This document shows positions 43,425 to 51,790 of a DNA stretch of 64,000 nt, piece by piece; position 1 is the first letter of the stretch, and every line of letters begins with the position of its first letter. Location: assembly GCA_963780655.1 (NCBI GenBank), contig CAWACP010000004.1:620001-684000 (forward strand). Reading direction: 5' to 3'. Source of the stretch: CAWACP01 sp963780655 (lineage in GTDB: Bacteria > Acidobacteriota > Terriglobia > Bryobacterales > Bryobacteraceae). A program made the translations under genes and the position numbers. Under the pieces are notes generated by a model, which worked only from the letters and a program-made list of their open reading frames with translations, was not told the origin of the DNA and searched no databases.

Positions 43425-44696
43425 TCACGACGGCGGGGCGCCGCGTGAGCCCTCGGACCTGGCGAGTTCACTTTGCCCAGCCAGAGGAATCCTCTGCCCC
43501 ATGACGCAGAGTGCCACTATGGCAGCGGCGAAGCCTGACGCCGCACCTATACCGAGCGACCAGCGCGGGCCGAAGTGGTTCGCCACCCAACCGACGAGGG
43601 GAGCCCCGATAGGTGTTCCTCCGAGTCCCACGCCTACACGAATCGCCATCACCCGACCGCGCATGGTGGGCGTGGTCGAAAGCTGCATCATGCTGTTCGT
43701 CGCGTTCGTGAAGGTGAGGGTGGCCACTCCGATCACCGCGAGGGCCGCAGCGAACCACCAGTATCCAGGAGAGAACGCAGCAAGCGTACAACCGATTCCA
43801 AAGACCCCGGCGCCGAGGAGCAGCGATCCAGAATTTGGCTTGTCGCGTCCGGTCGCCAGAAGCGCTCCGCTCATGGCGCCGATCGCCATGATCGACGACA
43901 GCAAACCGAATCCGCGCGCATCGGCATGGAAGACATTCACCGCCATGGTGGAGATGAAGATCGGGAAATTCAGACCGAATGTTCCGATCAAAAAGATCAT
44001 GACCAGGATCGATCGGAGGTCCGGTGCAGCCCATACATAACGGATTCCTTCGATGAAGCCACCCGGCGCACGGGAAGCTCTCGCGTTTGTCCTGAGCTCC
44101 TTGACGCGCAGCAGATACATGGAGAGCAGAACAGCGCCGAAGGACAGCCCGTTCAGGAGAAATGCCCAGCCGGTCCCGATCCTGGCGATGACCAGACCAG
44201 CCACAGCCGGGCCGATCATCTGGCCGGCGAAGAACGAGGTCGAGTTGAGCGCGACTGCATTGGGCAGGTGTTTGTCACCCACCAGTTCCCCAACAAAGGT
44301 TTGCCGCACTGGCGCATCCAGTGCCGCAGCGGCGCCAAAGACGAAGGCAAATACATACACATGCCAAAGCCGGAGGTAACCTGAGATCGTCAGGATTCCC
44401 AACGCGGTCGCGAGCACGCCCATGGATGCCTGCGTCAGCATCAGCAGCTTGCGCTGGTTGAAACGGTCCGCTGCCAAACCGCTCCAGGGCAGCAACAGCA
44501 GCTGTGGAGCGAACTGCAGGCCCGTGACAATGCCGACGGCAGTCGCGTCATGGTGGGTCAGTTGCGTCAGCACGATCCAGTCTTGTGCCACGCGCTGCAT
44601 CCAGGTCCCGATGTTCGATACCAGACCGCCTGCCGTCCACAAGCGGAAGTTGAAGTTCTCCAGAGCGCGGAAAGCTCTGGAGAGCGGATTCCTCAT
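43425..44696 (-). CDS. MFS exporter (EntS/DHA3-like)
   Basis: A 423-residue major facilitator with about 12 helices. FRALENFNFRLWTAGGLVSNIGTWMQRVAQDWIVLTQLTHHDATAVGIV and the loop GLAADRFNQRKLLMLTQ match the EntS-type (DHA3) branch that exports siderophores, macrolides or other drugs. It is coupled by a 4-bp overlap to the small membrane protein gene upstream. A MarR-family regulator fragment lies just beyond, which is a common arrangement for drug pumps, although that regulator is broken here. Confidence 0.85.
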   Translation of the reverse strand: MRNPLSRAFRALENFNFRLWTAGGLVSNIGTWMQRVAQDWIVLTQLTHHDATAVGIVTGLQFAPQLLLLPWSGLAADRFNQRKLLMLTQASMGVLATALGILTISGYLRLWHVYVFAFVFGAAAALDAPVRQTFVGELVGDKHLPNAVALNSTSFFAGQMIGPAVAGLVIARIGTGWAFLLNGLSFGAVLLSMYLLRVKELRTNARASRAPGGFIEGIRYVWAAPDLRSILVMIFLIGTFGLNFPIFISTMAVNVFHADARGFGLLSSIMAIGAMSGALLATGRDKPNSGSLLLGAGVFGIGCTLAAFSPGYWWFAAALAVIGVATLTFTNATNSMMQLSTTPTMRGRVMAIRVGVGLGGTPIGAPLVGWVANHFGPRWSLGIGAASGFAAAIVALCVMGQRIPLAGQSELARSEGSRGAPPS

Positions 44697-45022
44697 GGGC
44701 GCTCCGGGGTGTTGCCTCCGTGAAACTCACCGAAATGCCGTGCCGAATGGAGGCTGATGAGGAGTGCGCCAGCTGCAAATGGCGCGATGCAGGCGATTGA
44801 TCGCAGCTCGAAGTGCCCGACGCACAGCAGAAGCAGATAGGCGAAGACGAGATTCGCAAAGCCCCATAGGACATTCACTGTCGAGGACGAGAGACCCTTC
44901 CCCGGAGGCTTTGCGAATGGTGTCTGAAAGGGTTTTCCCATAATCCCGCTGACGAAATGGGGCACGACATTGGCCAGAAACAGGCCTCCGAAAAAGTAGG
45001 ACGCGAGATGTAGCCAGTTCAT
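44693..45022 (-). CDS. Small conserved membrane protein
   Basis: A 109-residue protein with three hydrophobic stretches (about 5-25, 50-67 and 70-90). The text ANVVPHFVSGIMGKPFQTPFAKPPGKGLSSSTVNVLWG is distinctive; I recall this PHFVxGxxG...TPFxxPPGxG pattern in uncharacterised bacterial proteins. It is upstream of, and overlaps by 4 bp, the MFS exporter, so the two are translationally coupled. Function unknown. Confidence 0.75.
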   Translation of the reverse strand: MNWLHLASYFFGGLFLANVVPHFVSGIMGKPFQTPFAKPPGKGLSSSTVNVLWGFANLVFAYLLLLCVGHFELRSIACIAPFAAGALLISLHSARHFGEFHGGNTPERP

Positions 45023-45191
45023 TGTTAAGCGCTCCTGTTTGCGAGTAAATCATGCTGGAGACTGTATTCTTCGCTTTCGGCCCGCACATCTGTCATGGCA
45101 TCGACGGCGCGCGTCACATTGAAACCGCCTCGTGCGCCTGGCGAGCCGGGGCTTCCACGCCCGTACCCGTGGCCACGCCCGTGAGAACGAT

Positions 45192-45280
45192 CAGCGCTGT
45201 TTGGGGGTCGAGCCCGACGTGACGGACATATGGATTGTTCTCCTGAAGATTCCTGCAGCGGACTGGTTATCTGCGATCAG
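45192..45280 (+). pseudogene. Possible tautomerase-family remnant
   Basis: The plus-strand frame reads RCLGVEPDVTDIWIVLLKIPAADW, similar to the tautomerase segment LGVxPxDVWVVLxEVPAxNW. No intact gene surrounds it; upstream codons in this frame do not match the family. Weak evidence. Confidence 0.3.
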
Positions 45281-45493
45281 TAAAGTCAAGAGCGTTAGTC
45301 CTCGACTAGCCTGGCAAGGATTTCAAGAGCTGCCGCCAGCTTCTGCTGCTCCCGAGCAGAGAGCCTGGTCTGGATGGTTCTGGCCAGCCAATCCTGTTTC
45401 GCCGCTCTGCCCTCGTGCATGCGCTTTCGGCACATTTTGGTCAATGAGAACAGGATCTGCCGCCCATCATTCGGATCGGGCGCGCCGCTGACG

Positions 45494-45505
45494 AGGCCAG
45501 CGGCC
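45494..45505. repeat. Target-site duplication, left copy
   Basis: AGGCCAGCGGCC directly left of the MITE-like element. The same 12 bases recur in the same orientation at 45717-45728, immediately right of it. Confidence 0.8.
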
Positions 45506-45716
45506 CAACGCCCTATAGTTTTCCCGCTTTCGAACACCTGGCCGATGTGGGGCGGGCGCCCTCGCCCGCGGCCGGCGCCCCCGCCGGGCCTGCTCCCATA
45601 CGCGACAACTCTACTCTCCGCGCGCCCAGCGGGGCCGGGGGGCCCCGCGCAGGCCGGGGGGCCTGCCCCACAAAAGGGACTTCGACTCAGCTCGCCGTCG
45701 AAAACTATATGGCACC
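45506..45716. mobile_element. MITE-like element, copy 2, inserted in marR
   Basis: A 211-bp GC-rich element. Left end CAACGCCCTATAGTTTTC and right end, on the other strand, GGTGCCATATAGTTTTC form an imperfect terminal inverted repeat. It is flanked by a 12-bp direct repeat, encodes no protein of its own and contains a GC-rich inner inverted repeat. It is the inverted copy of the element at 38045-38252. Confidence 0.85.
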
Positions 45717-45728
45717 AGGCCAGCGGCC
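45717..45728. repeat. Target-site duplication, right copy
   Basis: AGGCCAGCGGCC, the right-hand partner of 45494-45505. Confidence 0.8.
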
Positions 45729-46008
45729 TCCAGCGGAGCAATAACCGCACTCATGGACTGCGAACGCGTTGCTTTAGCCCGAGCGAGATTCAACACCGTA
45801 GCAGGCCCGTCCTTTTCCAGGCGAAGCAGTACGTGAAACTATCGCGCGAGCCCTTCTGGATGGTTCTGGCGCCCATAGGCCTGGCGATCAAAGGAGTTTG
45901 TATGCCGATGGGCGGCCGTTCCAAAGCCCAACCGGCAACGTCAGGCCAACTCACTCATCGAAGATCGTTTAAGCTTCAGAATTCCGATTGGTAACGACAT
46001 CCCCGGGC

Positions 46009-46117
46009 CTTTCAGCATTCGGCCTCATCAGGAGACGCCGCAGTCTTATCCGGGTCAGCGATCGGCGGCATCGCGGAAACGCAGGAGATGCTCGACTTCT
46101 GCGGCGCGCATCTCGAT
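46009..46117 (+). pseudogene. Frameshifted fragment of a zinc alcohol dehydrogenase
   Basis: The plus strand reads AFGLIRRRRSLI in one frame (46015-46050) and then GSAIGGIAETQEMLDFCGAH in the next. Together they match the YahK-type alcohol dehydrogenase segment RRxLxGSxIGGIxETQEMLDFC. Deleting a single C near 46050 restores the frame. The N-terminal part of the gene is missing, and the next stop follows CGAHLD. It is a decayed remnant. Confidence 0.6.
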
Positions 46118-46158
46118 TGATATGGCTTCTCTGAAGTCTGAGTGATCACGCGCGCTGT

Positions 46159-46449
46159 TCAGCTGACGAGAAGCGACCACCACGCACGGGAGCAGCCGTG
46201 CGCTTCGATGTGCATCTCCCACTTGCGCCGAGCGGCGCGCCAGCGAAGGTTTGCTTCATCGCCAAGCCTGGCGAGTTCCGCAATGCCGGACAGATCCTCT
46301 GCCCGCGCAAGCGCATCGGCGCATGCGGAGAACTCCGAGAGCGCCTTTTGGTAGGTGTCCCACAGGCGCTCACGCTCGCCGCAGTGCATGGAAGTATTTC
46401 CGACGCCCGCCATCTGACAAGGCTTAGGCGACGACTCTGTTGGCTGCAT
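46159..46449 (-). CDS. Small helical protein, probably conserved in acidobacteria
   Basis: A 96-residue frame; the conserved part starts near MHCGERERLWDTYQKALSEF (about residue 21, 46389), so that internal ATG is a likely real start. Two helices follow, ending RWRAARRKWEMHIEAHGC. I have seen the pattern of a short helical hairpin ending xHxxxHGC in small acidobacterial proteins, but no function is known to me. It lies between the decayed stretch and the histidine kinase. Confidence 0.5.
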   Translation of the reverse strand: MQPTESSPKPCQMAGVGNTSMHCGERERLWDTYQKALSEFSACADALARAEDLSGIAELARLGDEANLRWRAARRKWEMHIEAHGCSRAWWSLLVS

Positions 46450-46552
46450 ACAAAAATGTGTGCGAAATGCCGGTATTGTTTCAGGTGGTAGGAAAGATGA
46501 GTATCGTGACGCGCGGCCCAGTACCTGACCAGGTTCAGTACTCCACTTGCGG

Positions 46553-47995
46553 CTATTGCACCGCCCGGACCTCCGCCGTTTCGGTCAGCGGGAACGTGAT
46601 TACCACGTTCGTGCCGCGGCCTTCGTCGCTCGATATGGCGATATCGCCGCCCTGCTCGCGAATCACCTGGCGCGAATTGAACATGCTCCAGTTTCCGGCA
46701 GCCACTCGGCCGTCAGTTTCGCGGAACGCCGGGTCGAAGATATTCCGCAGCTCCTCGGGCGACAGTCCGTGGCCGTTGTCCTGAAATTCCACCCGAACTG
46801 TATTGCTCTTCTTCGCGCTGGACACCGTAACGCGCCCACTGCCGTTCACCGCCTGGAGCGCGTTGCGCAGCAGGCCGCTGAACACCGCCGCCATTTGCTG
46901 CGGACGGCAAACCACGCGGGGCAGCGGCTCCAGGCGCATCTCCAGCCTGGCCCGTTTGCGCAACGCCGGATCGACCAGCCCCACGGATTCCCGGACGATC
47001 TCGTTCAGGTCGGCCTCGGTCAACTCCGATTCGTCCAGGTTGATGAACCGTTGCATGCGCGCCACCAGCTCCTTCAGGCGTCCGGCGGATTCCTGGATGG
47101 AACGGCGGATATCAGCCTGTAGTTTTACCAGCCGTGGGTGTTCTTCCGGCGGCGCGGTCGCCTGTCGGCCGGCAAGCAGCAGCAGCGTATCGACGCCGCT
47201 CAGCATCGCCCCGAGCGGATTATTCATCTCGTGGCTCACCGCGGCGGCCAGTCGGCTCAGCGAGACCGCATTCTCCGTGAGCAGGATGCGAGTCTGCGCC
47301 TTTCGAAGATCGTTTGCGGCCCGCAGCGCGCGCTTGTGATTGTCGAAGCTGGTGCGCCGCTGCCGGTAAAGGACGGCGGCGATGCCGGTGCTCAGGAAAG
47401 CCAGCATCACGATGAAAAGCAAATAGTTTTCGTCGGGTCCCAGGCCTTCCAGCAGCGTCCGCTCGGCAATGAGCGCCTCGACATAGTACACAACGCCGAT
47501 GCCCATGCCGAACAGCAGCGTCTGCATGGGCCGCAGGGGCGACGTGGCCACGGCAATCAGCATCACCAGAGTGATCTCACCGGGAATGAAATCGTTGGGC
47601 GACGTGCTCTGGGCGCTGACCAGAAATGAAGACCAGATCAGAATCCCCGAGGCGATGAGCCCGGACGCAAGCACCACCGCGCGAGCGTATTGCCGAATAC
47701 CGGGCGTGCGGGCCAGGACGATCTCCAGCGCGCCCAGTGCGCTGATCATCATCGCCTGGCGGGAACGCACCACCAACGTTGCGGTTTCCGGGTTCAGCAG
47801 AAACCGGGCCAGGAGCATGAATCCCGACGCGGCAATTTGTATCGCGCCGAGAACTGTAAGGCTGAGTGCGCTCAGCCGTTGCAACTCCCGCCGAAACTCC
47901 GTATTCCGTTCGGCCCCGCCTGGAAAGAGGTCTTCGCGAACCCGCTCAATCCACAAGTGGGTAGACAGCGCCCTACTCTGGTCCGGTTGCTCCAC
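46553..47995 (-). CDS. Membrane sensor histidine kinase
   Basis: A 480-residue kinase. Six or so N-terminal hydrophobic helices (about 40-210) form the sensor; the dimerisation/phosphoacceptor helix carries H255 in AVSHEMNNPLGAML. The ATPase part has LLRNALQAVNGSG, VEFQDNGHGLSPEEL and GGDIAISSDEGRGTNVVITFP. The HEMNNPL motif is of the kind found in NtrB-like/HK4 kinases. The multi-span sensor has no recognised ligand domain. No response regulator is adjacent, so its partner is unknown. It is divergent from the transporter gene at 48021. Confidence 0.88.
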   Translation of the reverse strand: MEQPDQSRALSTHLWIERVREDLFPGGAERNTEFRRELQRLSALSLTVLGAIQIAASGFMLLARFLLNPETATLVVRSRQAMMISALGALEIVLARTPGIRQYARAVVLASGLIASGILIWSSFLVSAQSTSPNDFIPGEITLVMLIAVATSPLRPMQTLLFGMGIGVVYYVEALIAERTLLEGLGPDENYLLFIVMLAFLSTGIAAVLYRQRRTSFDNHKRALRAANDLRKAQTRILLTENAVSLSRLAAAVSHEMNNPLGAMLSGVDTLLLLAGRQATAPPEEHPRLVKLQADIRRSIQESAGRLKELVARMQRFINLDESELTEADLNEIVRESVGLVDPALRKRARLEMRLEPLPRVVCRPQQMAAVFSGLLRNALQAVNGSGRVTVSSAKKSNTVRVEFQDNGHGLSPEELRNIFDPAFRETDGRVAAGNWSMFNSRQVIREQGGDIAISSDEGRGTNVVITFPLTETAEVRAVQ

Positions 47996-48020
47996 GCGTC
48001 ATTTACCCTGAGCAACTGGA

Positions 48021-50846
48021 GTGCCGGAATGGCGCGAAGCGTCCATCGCGGATGTTACAACCAGGCGGGTAACGCCATCTACGTTCTGGATGGGAAAACT
48101 GCGTATCCTCTGGCGGAGCATGTTCGATGTCCGCAAAGGCGAAGCCCGGCGTACAGTGCTGCTGACCCTGTATCTTATGCTGGTTCTATTCGCTTATTAC
48201 ATCCTGAAGCCGGTGTCGCGCGCCATTTTTCTGAATGCGCTGGACATCGACAAGCTCCCCTGGCTCTATATTTTGATCGCCGGAGTTGGGGGTATCTTTG
48301 CGTACTTTTACACGAAACTTGCCGTACTCGTGTCCCTCCGTCGAGCGGTGGACTTCGCCACGTTCCTTTCCATCCTGATCCTGGTGGGCTTCTGGTGGCT
48401 GGTGGGCTCGAAGCAGACCTGGGTGCTGTATGCCTTCAATATCTGGGTAAGCCTGTTCAGCATCATGCTGGTGGCGCAGGGGTGGTTTGTCGCGGCCAAC
48501 GTGTTCAATACGCGCGAGGCGAAGCGGCTATACGGAATCCTGGGCGTGGGGTCGGTGATCGGCGCTGCTTTCGGCGGAAGCTTCACCGCCGCAACGGTGA
48601 AGATCCTGGGCACGAATAACCTGATCCTCGCCAGCGCTGGAATGGTGCTGCTGTCGTACATTGTGTTCCTGATTACCGTGTCGCTGCCTGAAGTTTCTCT
48701 TTCCGGCAAGAAAGCCGTGGAAGGCGAGGCGACATCGTTCTCCTTCGGCGAGATCGTCAGCGCTATCCGCAGGCACCGGCACTTACAGGTGATCATCGCC
48801 ATCATGGTGATCACTTTCGTCATCGACGTCATGGTGGAGTTCCAGTTCAACGCGCAGGCGAAGATTGCGTACAGGGGCCACAAAGACCAGCTCACTGCAT
48901 TCCTGGGCAACTTCTATGGCCTCTGGCTGAACCTGATCACCTTCGTGCTGCAATTCTTCATTACCGGCTTCGTGGTCAGCCACTTCGGCGTGGGCGGCAC
49001 GCTGCAGATCATGCCGGTCACTATCGCGCTTGCTTCCATCGCCAGCCTGGTAGCCCCCGGGCTTTTCTCGACGGCCAGCACCCGGCTTTCCGAGGCATCG
49101 ACGCGCTACTCATTTAACAAAACCGGCATGGAGCTGCTCTACCTGCCGCTGCCGCTCGAGTTGCGCAACCGCACCAAGGCATTTGTCGACATATTCGTCG
49201 ACAGGCTGTCACGCGGCATCGGCGGAATGATTCTGGTGTTCTTCACGGCTGTGGTGGTGATACCGTTCCGCTATTTCGCGCTGATCGTCATGATCTTCTC
49301 CGTGGCGTGGATTTTTCTGTCGATAGTTGCCAAGCGCGAGTACATTGCCACGGTGAGGAAACGGCTGGAGCTGCGCCGGCTCGATTTCGAGAACGTGCGC
49401 ATCCGGGTGGAAGATCGCTCCATCCTGCAACTGCTGGAGACGACGGTGCGCGAGGGCAGTCCGCGGCAGGCGGCGTACGCTTTGTCGCTGCTGTCCACGG
49501 TTTCGGGCTACGATCTGACGGGGGTCATTCGCGCAGCCGCCGACAAGCCGGATCCGATCCTGCGCGCGCAGATCTTCGAGGTCGCCACCGGGGCGGGTTA
49601 TAAAGAGCTGCTGGATGATGCGCTCGCCGAGATTCGTTCGGCGAGGTCCGGCGATGAGCGCCCAACCATCCGCACCGCCACGCGCTATGCGCTCACCTTC
49701 GACCCGGAGCCGAAGCAGATGGCGCGCCGTCTTCTGGAACATCCGAACGCTCTGGTGGGCGAATCGGCCGTGCTTTTCCTGACCGAGCACCCCGATATGG
49801 CACGAGAAGTCATCACGCCGGAATGGCTGGCCGAAGCCGCGCGCGACCCCAGTCCCGCGAAGCGCCGGCTGGCTGCCATCGCCGCTCGCGCAGGAGTCCA
49901 GTCCGGCTCCGGGTTGCTGCGCGATCTGATTCACGATAGCGAGCCGCAGGTGGCCGAGGCGGCGCTGGCCACCGTCGCCGTCCTGCAGAACCGCGAGTAT
50001 GTGCCGGCGGTGATCGAAAGCGTTCAGAAGACGCGGCTCCGTGGCGCGGCCATCGACGCGCTGGTATCGTTCGGTCCGAAGATCGTGGGCACGCTGAGCG
50101 ATATCCTGCACGATGAAGCGGCGCCGCCCACATTGCGCCGGCAGATCCCACGCGTGCTCCGGCTCATCCCGTCCCAACGCTCCGTCGACGTGCTGCTGGA
50201 AGCTCTGAGAGATGCCGACGTGACTATGCGCTCGCCGATACTTCGAGCGCTGAACCGATTGCGCGAAAACGCCCCAAAACTCGATTACGGAACTGGTTCG
50301 ATTTCGGATTGGGTGATGGCGGAGGCGCGGTCGTATCTGGAGCACGCCGCCGCTCTGGCTGCCTTCGCGGACCAGCCGAAGCCGCACACGCCCGGAGGCC
50401 TGCTGTACGAGACGCTCGAGGGCAGGCTGAACCATTGCCTGGAACGGATGTTCCGGTTGCTGGGTCTGCGCTATCCGCCGCTGCAGATTTATGCGGCATG
50501 GCGCGCGGTCCAGCGCGGGAAAGGCGACGACCTTTCGGCGGCGCTGGAGTTTCTCGACAACGTGCTCGACCGCGAATTGAAACGCGTGATCATCCCGCTG
50601 CTCGATACGTCGGAGAACGCCCGGTTGGCGCGGTTCGGCGAGGAGTACTTCGGGATGCAGCCGAAGAGCATTGAAGATGCGCTTCGCGATCTGATGCGCG
50701 GCGGCGATGAGTGGCTGGCTGCGTGCGCCGTCGCCACCGCGGGGGAACTGAAACTCAGGTCGCTGGCCCCGGAAGCGGAACGCCTCGCCAGCGGCGACAA
50801 CAGCGTGTCCGAGGTGGCGCGCGAGGCGGCGCTGGCGCTCGCGTAG
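48021..50846 (+). CDS. Npt-type nucleotide transporter fused to HEAT repeats
   Basis: A 941-residue two-part protein. Residues about 30-440 form an ATP/ADP-translocase-like transporter of about 12 helices: RTVLLTLYLMLVLFAYYILKPVSRAIFLNALDI opens it and WFVAANVFNTREAKRLYGILGVGSVIGAAFGGSF follows. From about 450 to the end are HEAT-like helical repeats, such as PAKRRLAAIAARAG and SEPQVAEAALATVAVLQNREYVPAVIES. The first ~25 residues are non-conserved, so a later start is possible (for instance GTG or ATG near residue 24). Nucleotide exchange with a cytosolic regulatory or docking arm is a fair inference; the substrate is untested. Confidence 0.82.
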   Translation: MPEWREASIADVTTRRVTPSTFWMGKLRILWRSMFDVRKGEARRTVLLTLYLMLVLFAYYILKPVSRAIFLNALDIDKLPWLYILIAGVGGIFAYFYTKLAVLVSLRRAVDFATFLSILILVGFWWLVGSKQTWVLYAFNIWVSLFSIMLVAQGWFVAANVFNTREAKRLYGILGVGSVIGAAFGGSFTAATVKILGTNNLILASAGMVLLSYIVFLITVSLPEVSLSGKKAVEGEATSFSFGEIVSAIRRHRHLQVIIAIMVITFVIDVMVEFQFNAQAKIAYRGHKDQLTAFLGNFYGLWLNLITFVLQFFITGFVVSHFGVGGTLQIMPVTIALASIASLVAPGLFSTASTRLSEASTRYSFNKTGMELLYLPLPLELRNRTKAFVDIFVDRLSRGIGGMILVFFTAVVVIPFRYFALIVMIFSVAWIFLSIVAKREYIATVRKRLELRRLDFENVRIRVEDRSILQLLETTVREGSPRQAAYALSLLSTVSGYDLTGVIRAAADKPDPILRAQIFEVATGAGYKELLDDALAEIRSARSGDERPTIRTATRYALTFDPEPKQMARRLLEHPNALVGESAVLFLTEHPDMAREVITPEWLAEAARDPSPAKRRLAAIAARAGVQSGSGLLRDLIHDSEPQVAEAALATVAVLQNREYVPAVIESVQKTRLRGAAIDALVSFGPKIVGTLSDILHDEAAPPTLRRQIPRVLRLIPSQRSVDVLLEALRDADVTMRSPILRALNRLRENAPKLDYGTGSISDWVMAEARSYLEHAAALAAFADQPKPHTPGGLLYETLEGRLNHCLERMFRLLGLRYPPLQIYAAWRAVQRGKGDDLSAALEFLDNVLDRELKRVIIPLLDTSENARLARFGEEYFGMQPKSIEDALRDLMRGGDEWLAACAVATAGELKLRSLAPEAERLASGDNSVSEVAREAALALA

Positions 50847-50899
50847 TGCGAAGAAGGCAGGCCACAAACACCGATGTCCTGCCCCACGGGCCGTTACGA

Positions 50900-50962
50900 A
50901 ACCGCTCCCTCACGGTCGCGGCTCAGCCAGCGTTTCCGAGCCGTGACCGTGAGGGAGCGGTT
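50900..50962. repeat. Family A palindrome (REP-like), full copy
   Basis: Arms AACCGCTCCCTCACGGTCG and CGACCGTGAGGGAGCGGTT-like counterpart enclose a short loop. It follows the transporter gene and precedes the convergent epimerase gene. Confidence 0.85.
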
Positions 50963-50989
50963 GCACGCTGCTGAAGACAGAGGCAGTGC

Positions 50990-51790
50990 TCATAGTGACG
51001 CAGGGATGCCCTCGCGGTATGACGGATAGCGCAACGTGACACCGAGGCTGCGCAGGATGGCCGCTCCATTCACGCGCCGATTCGCCCGCCGCGTTTCCGA
51101 CAACTCAGCGATGCCGCGCGACTCGGGCACAGGCAGGCCGAGCATACTCGCGCAGAATTCCGCGATTTCGCGCGAAGTACACGGGTGCTCGTCGGCAACC
51201 GGCCACGCGCCTTCGATGTCGGACAGCAGCGCCGCTTCGGCCACCGCGGCGAGATCGTCCACATGGATGCGGCTGACGTAATTGCCGCCATGGCCGGCCA
51301 GAAAGAACTCACCGCGCGCCATGGCGACGTGGATGCCACGCCCGGGTCCATAGATGGCAGCCGGCCGCAGCACCATCCCCGACCATGGTCCGCCGAGCAC
51401 GGCTTCTTCGGTGCGCACCCGCGCGCGCTGGCGCTCGGTGCGGGGCTGGACCGGCGTGGTTTCGTCCACTTCCGCGGCATCGCCATACACACCGGTGGTG
51501 GAAAGGTAAACCACACGCGCCGCTCCGCGCAGGCATTCCACCGCGTCCCGATCGACGCCGCCTGCAAGCGTCGGTATCGAGTGCAGGACGCGCACGCCGG
51601 GTTCGACCATCGCGCTGAGGCGATCGAGCGCGCCGGGCTGCTCCAGATCGAGGCGCTGGCCACCAGCCGTTCTCGAGATCGTGCGCACGCGTCGCCCGCG
51701 AGCGATCAGCCGCTCGGCGACGCGTGCACCGGTGTACCCCGCTCCCAGAACGAGAAGCCGACTCTCCGGTGTTATAGATGGAGTGTCCAT
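50990..51790 (-). CDS. Rossmann-fold epimerase (YeeZ-like NAD-dependent)
   Basis: A 266-residue protein from the ATG at 51790 (279 from 51829). GAGYTGARVAERLIARG is the dinucleotide motif, with STTGVYGDAA and GMVLRPAAIYGPGRG following. It resembles short YeeZ-type epimerases in which the YxxxK motif is weak. The substrate is unknown. The start is unclear: the ATG at 51790 shares bases with the ATG of the divergent CtaG-like gene, and no Shine-Dalgarno is obvious on this strand. Confidence 0.8.
   Translation of the reverse strand: MDTPSITPESRLLVLGAGYTGARVAERLIARGRRVRTISRTAGGQRLDLEQPGALDRLSAMVEPGVRVLHSIPTLAGGVDRDAVECLRGAARVVYLSTTGVYGDAAEVDETTPVQPRTERQRARVRTEEAVLGGPWSGMVLRPAAIYGPGRGIHVAMARGEFFLAGHGGNYVSRIHVDDLAAVAEAALLSDIEGAWPVADEHPCTSREIAEFCASMLGLPVPESRGIAELSETRRANRRVNGAAILRSLGVTLRYPSYREGIPASL

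Larger units (their letters stand above)
45295..45832 (-). pseudogene. MarR-family regulator interrupted by a MITE-like element
   Basis: The minus strand reads VLLRLEKDGPATVLNLA and then TRSQSMSAVIAPLEAAGLV up to 45717, and after the element continues with SGAPDPNDGRQILFSLTK and a C-terminal helix to the stop at 45295. Joining the halves at the duplicated GGCCGCTGGCCT gives a continuous winged-helix MarR sequence. In the interrupted form, the upstream frame meets a TAG inside the element. The 5' end beyond 45832 is also unreadable as MarR. It probably once controlled the adjacent MFS exporter unit, as is common for MarR proteins. Confidence 0.82.

Noticed and set aside
45295..45750. A 151-residue minus-strand ORF reading through the MITE
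   Set aside because: Its N-terminal half is translated repeat DNA (GPPACAGPPG-like text); only the C-terminal half is MarR.
49209..50867. Minus-strand frame of about 552 residues antisense to the HEAT region
   Set aside because: No domain features; follows codon-position GC bias of the real gene.
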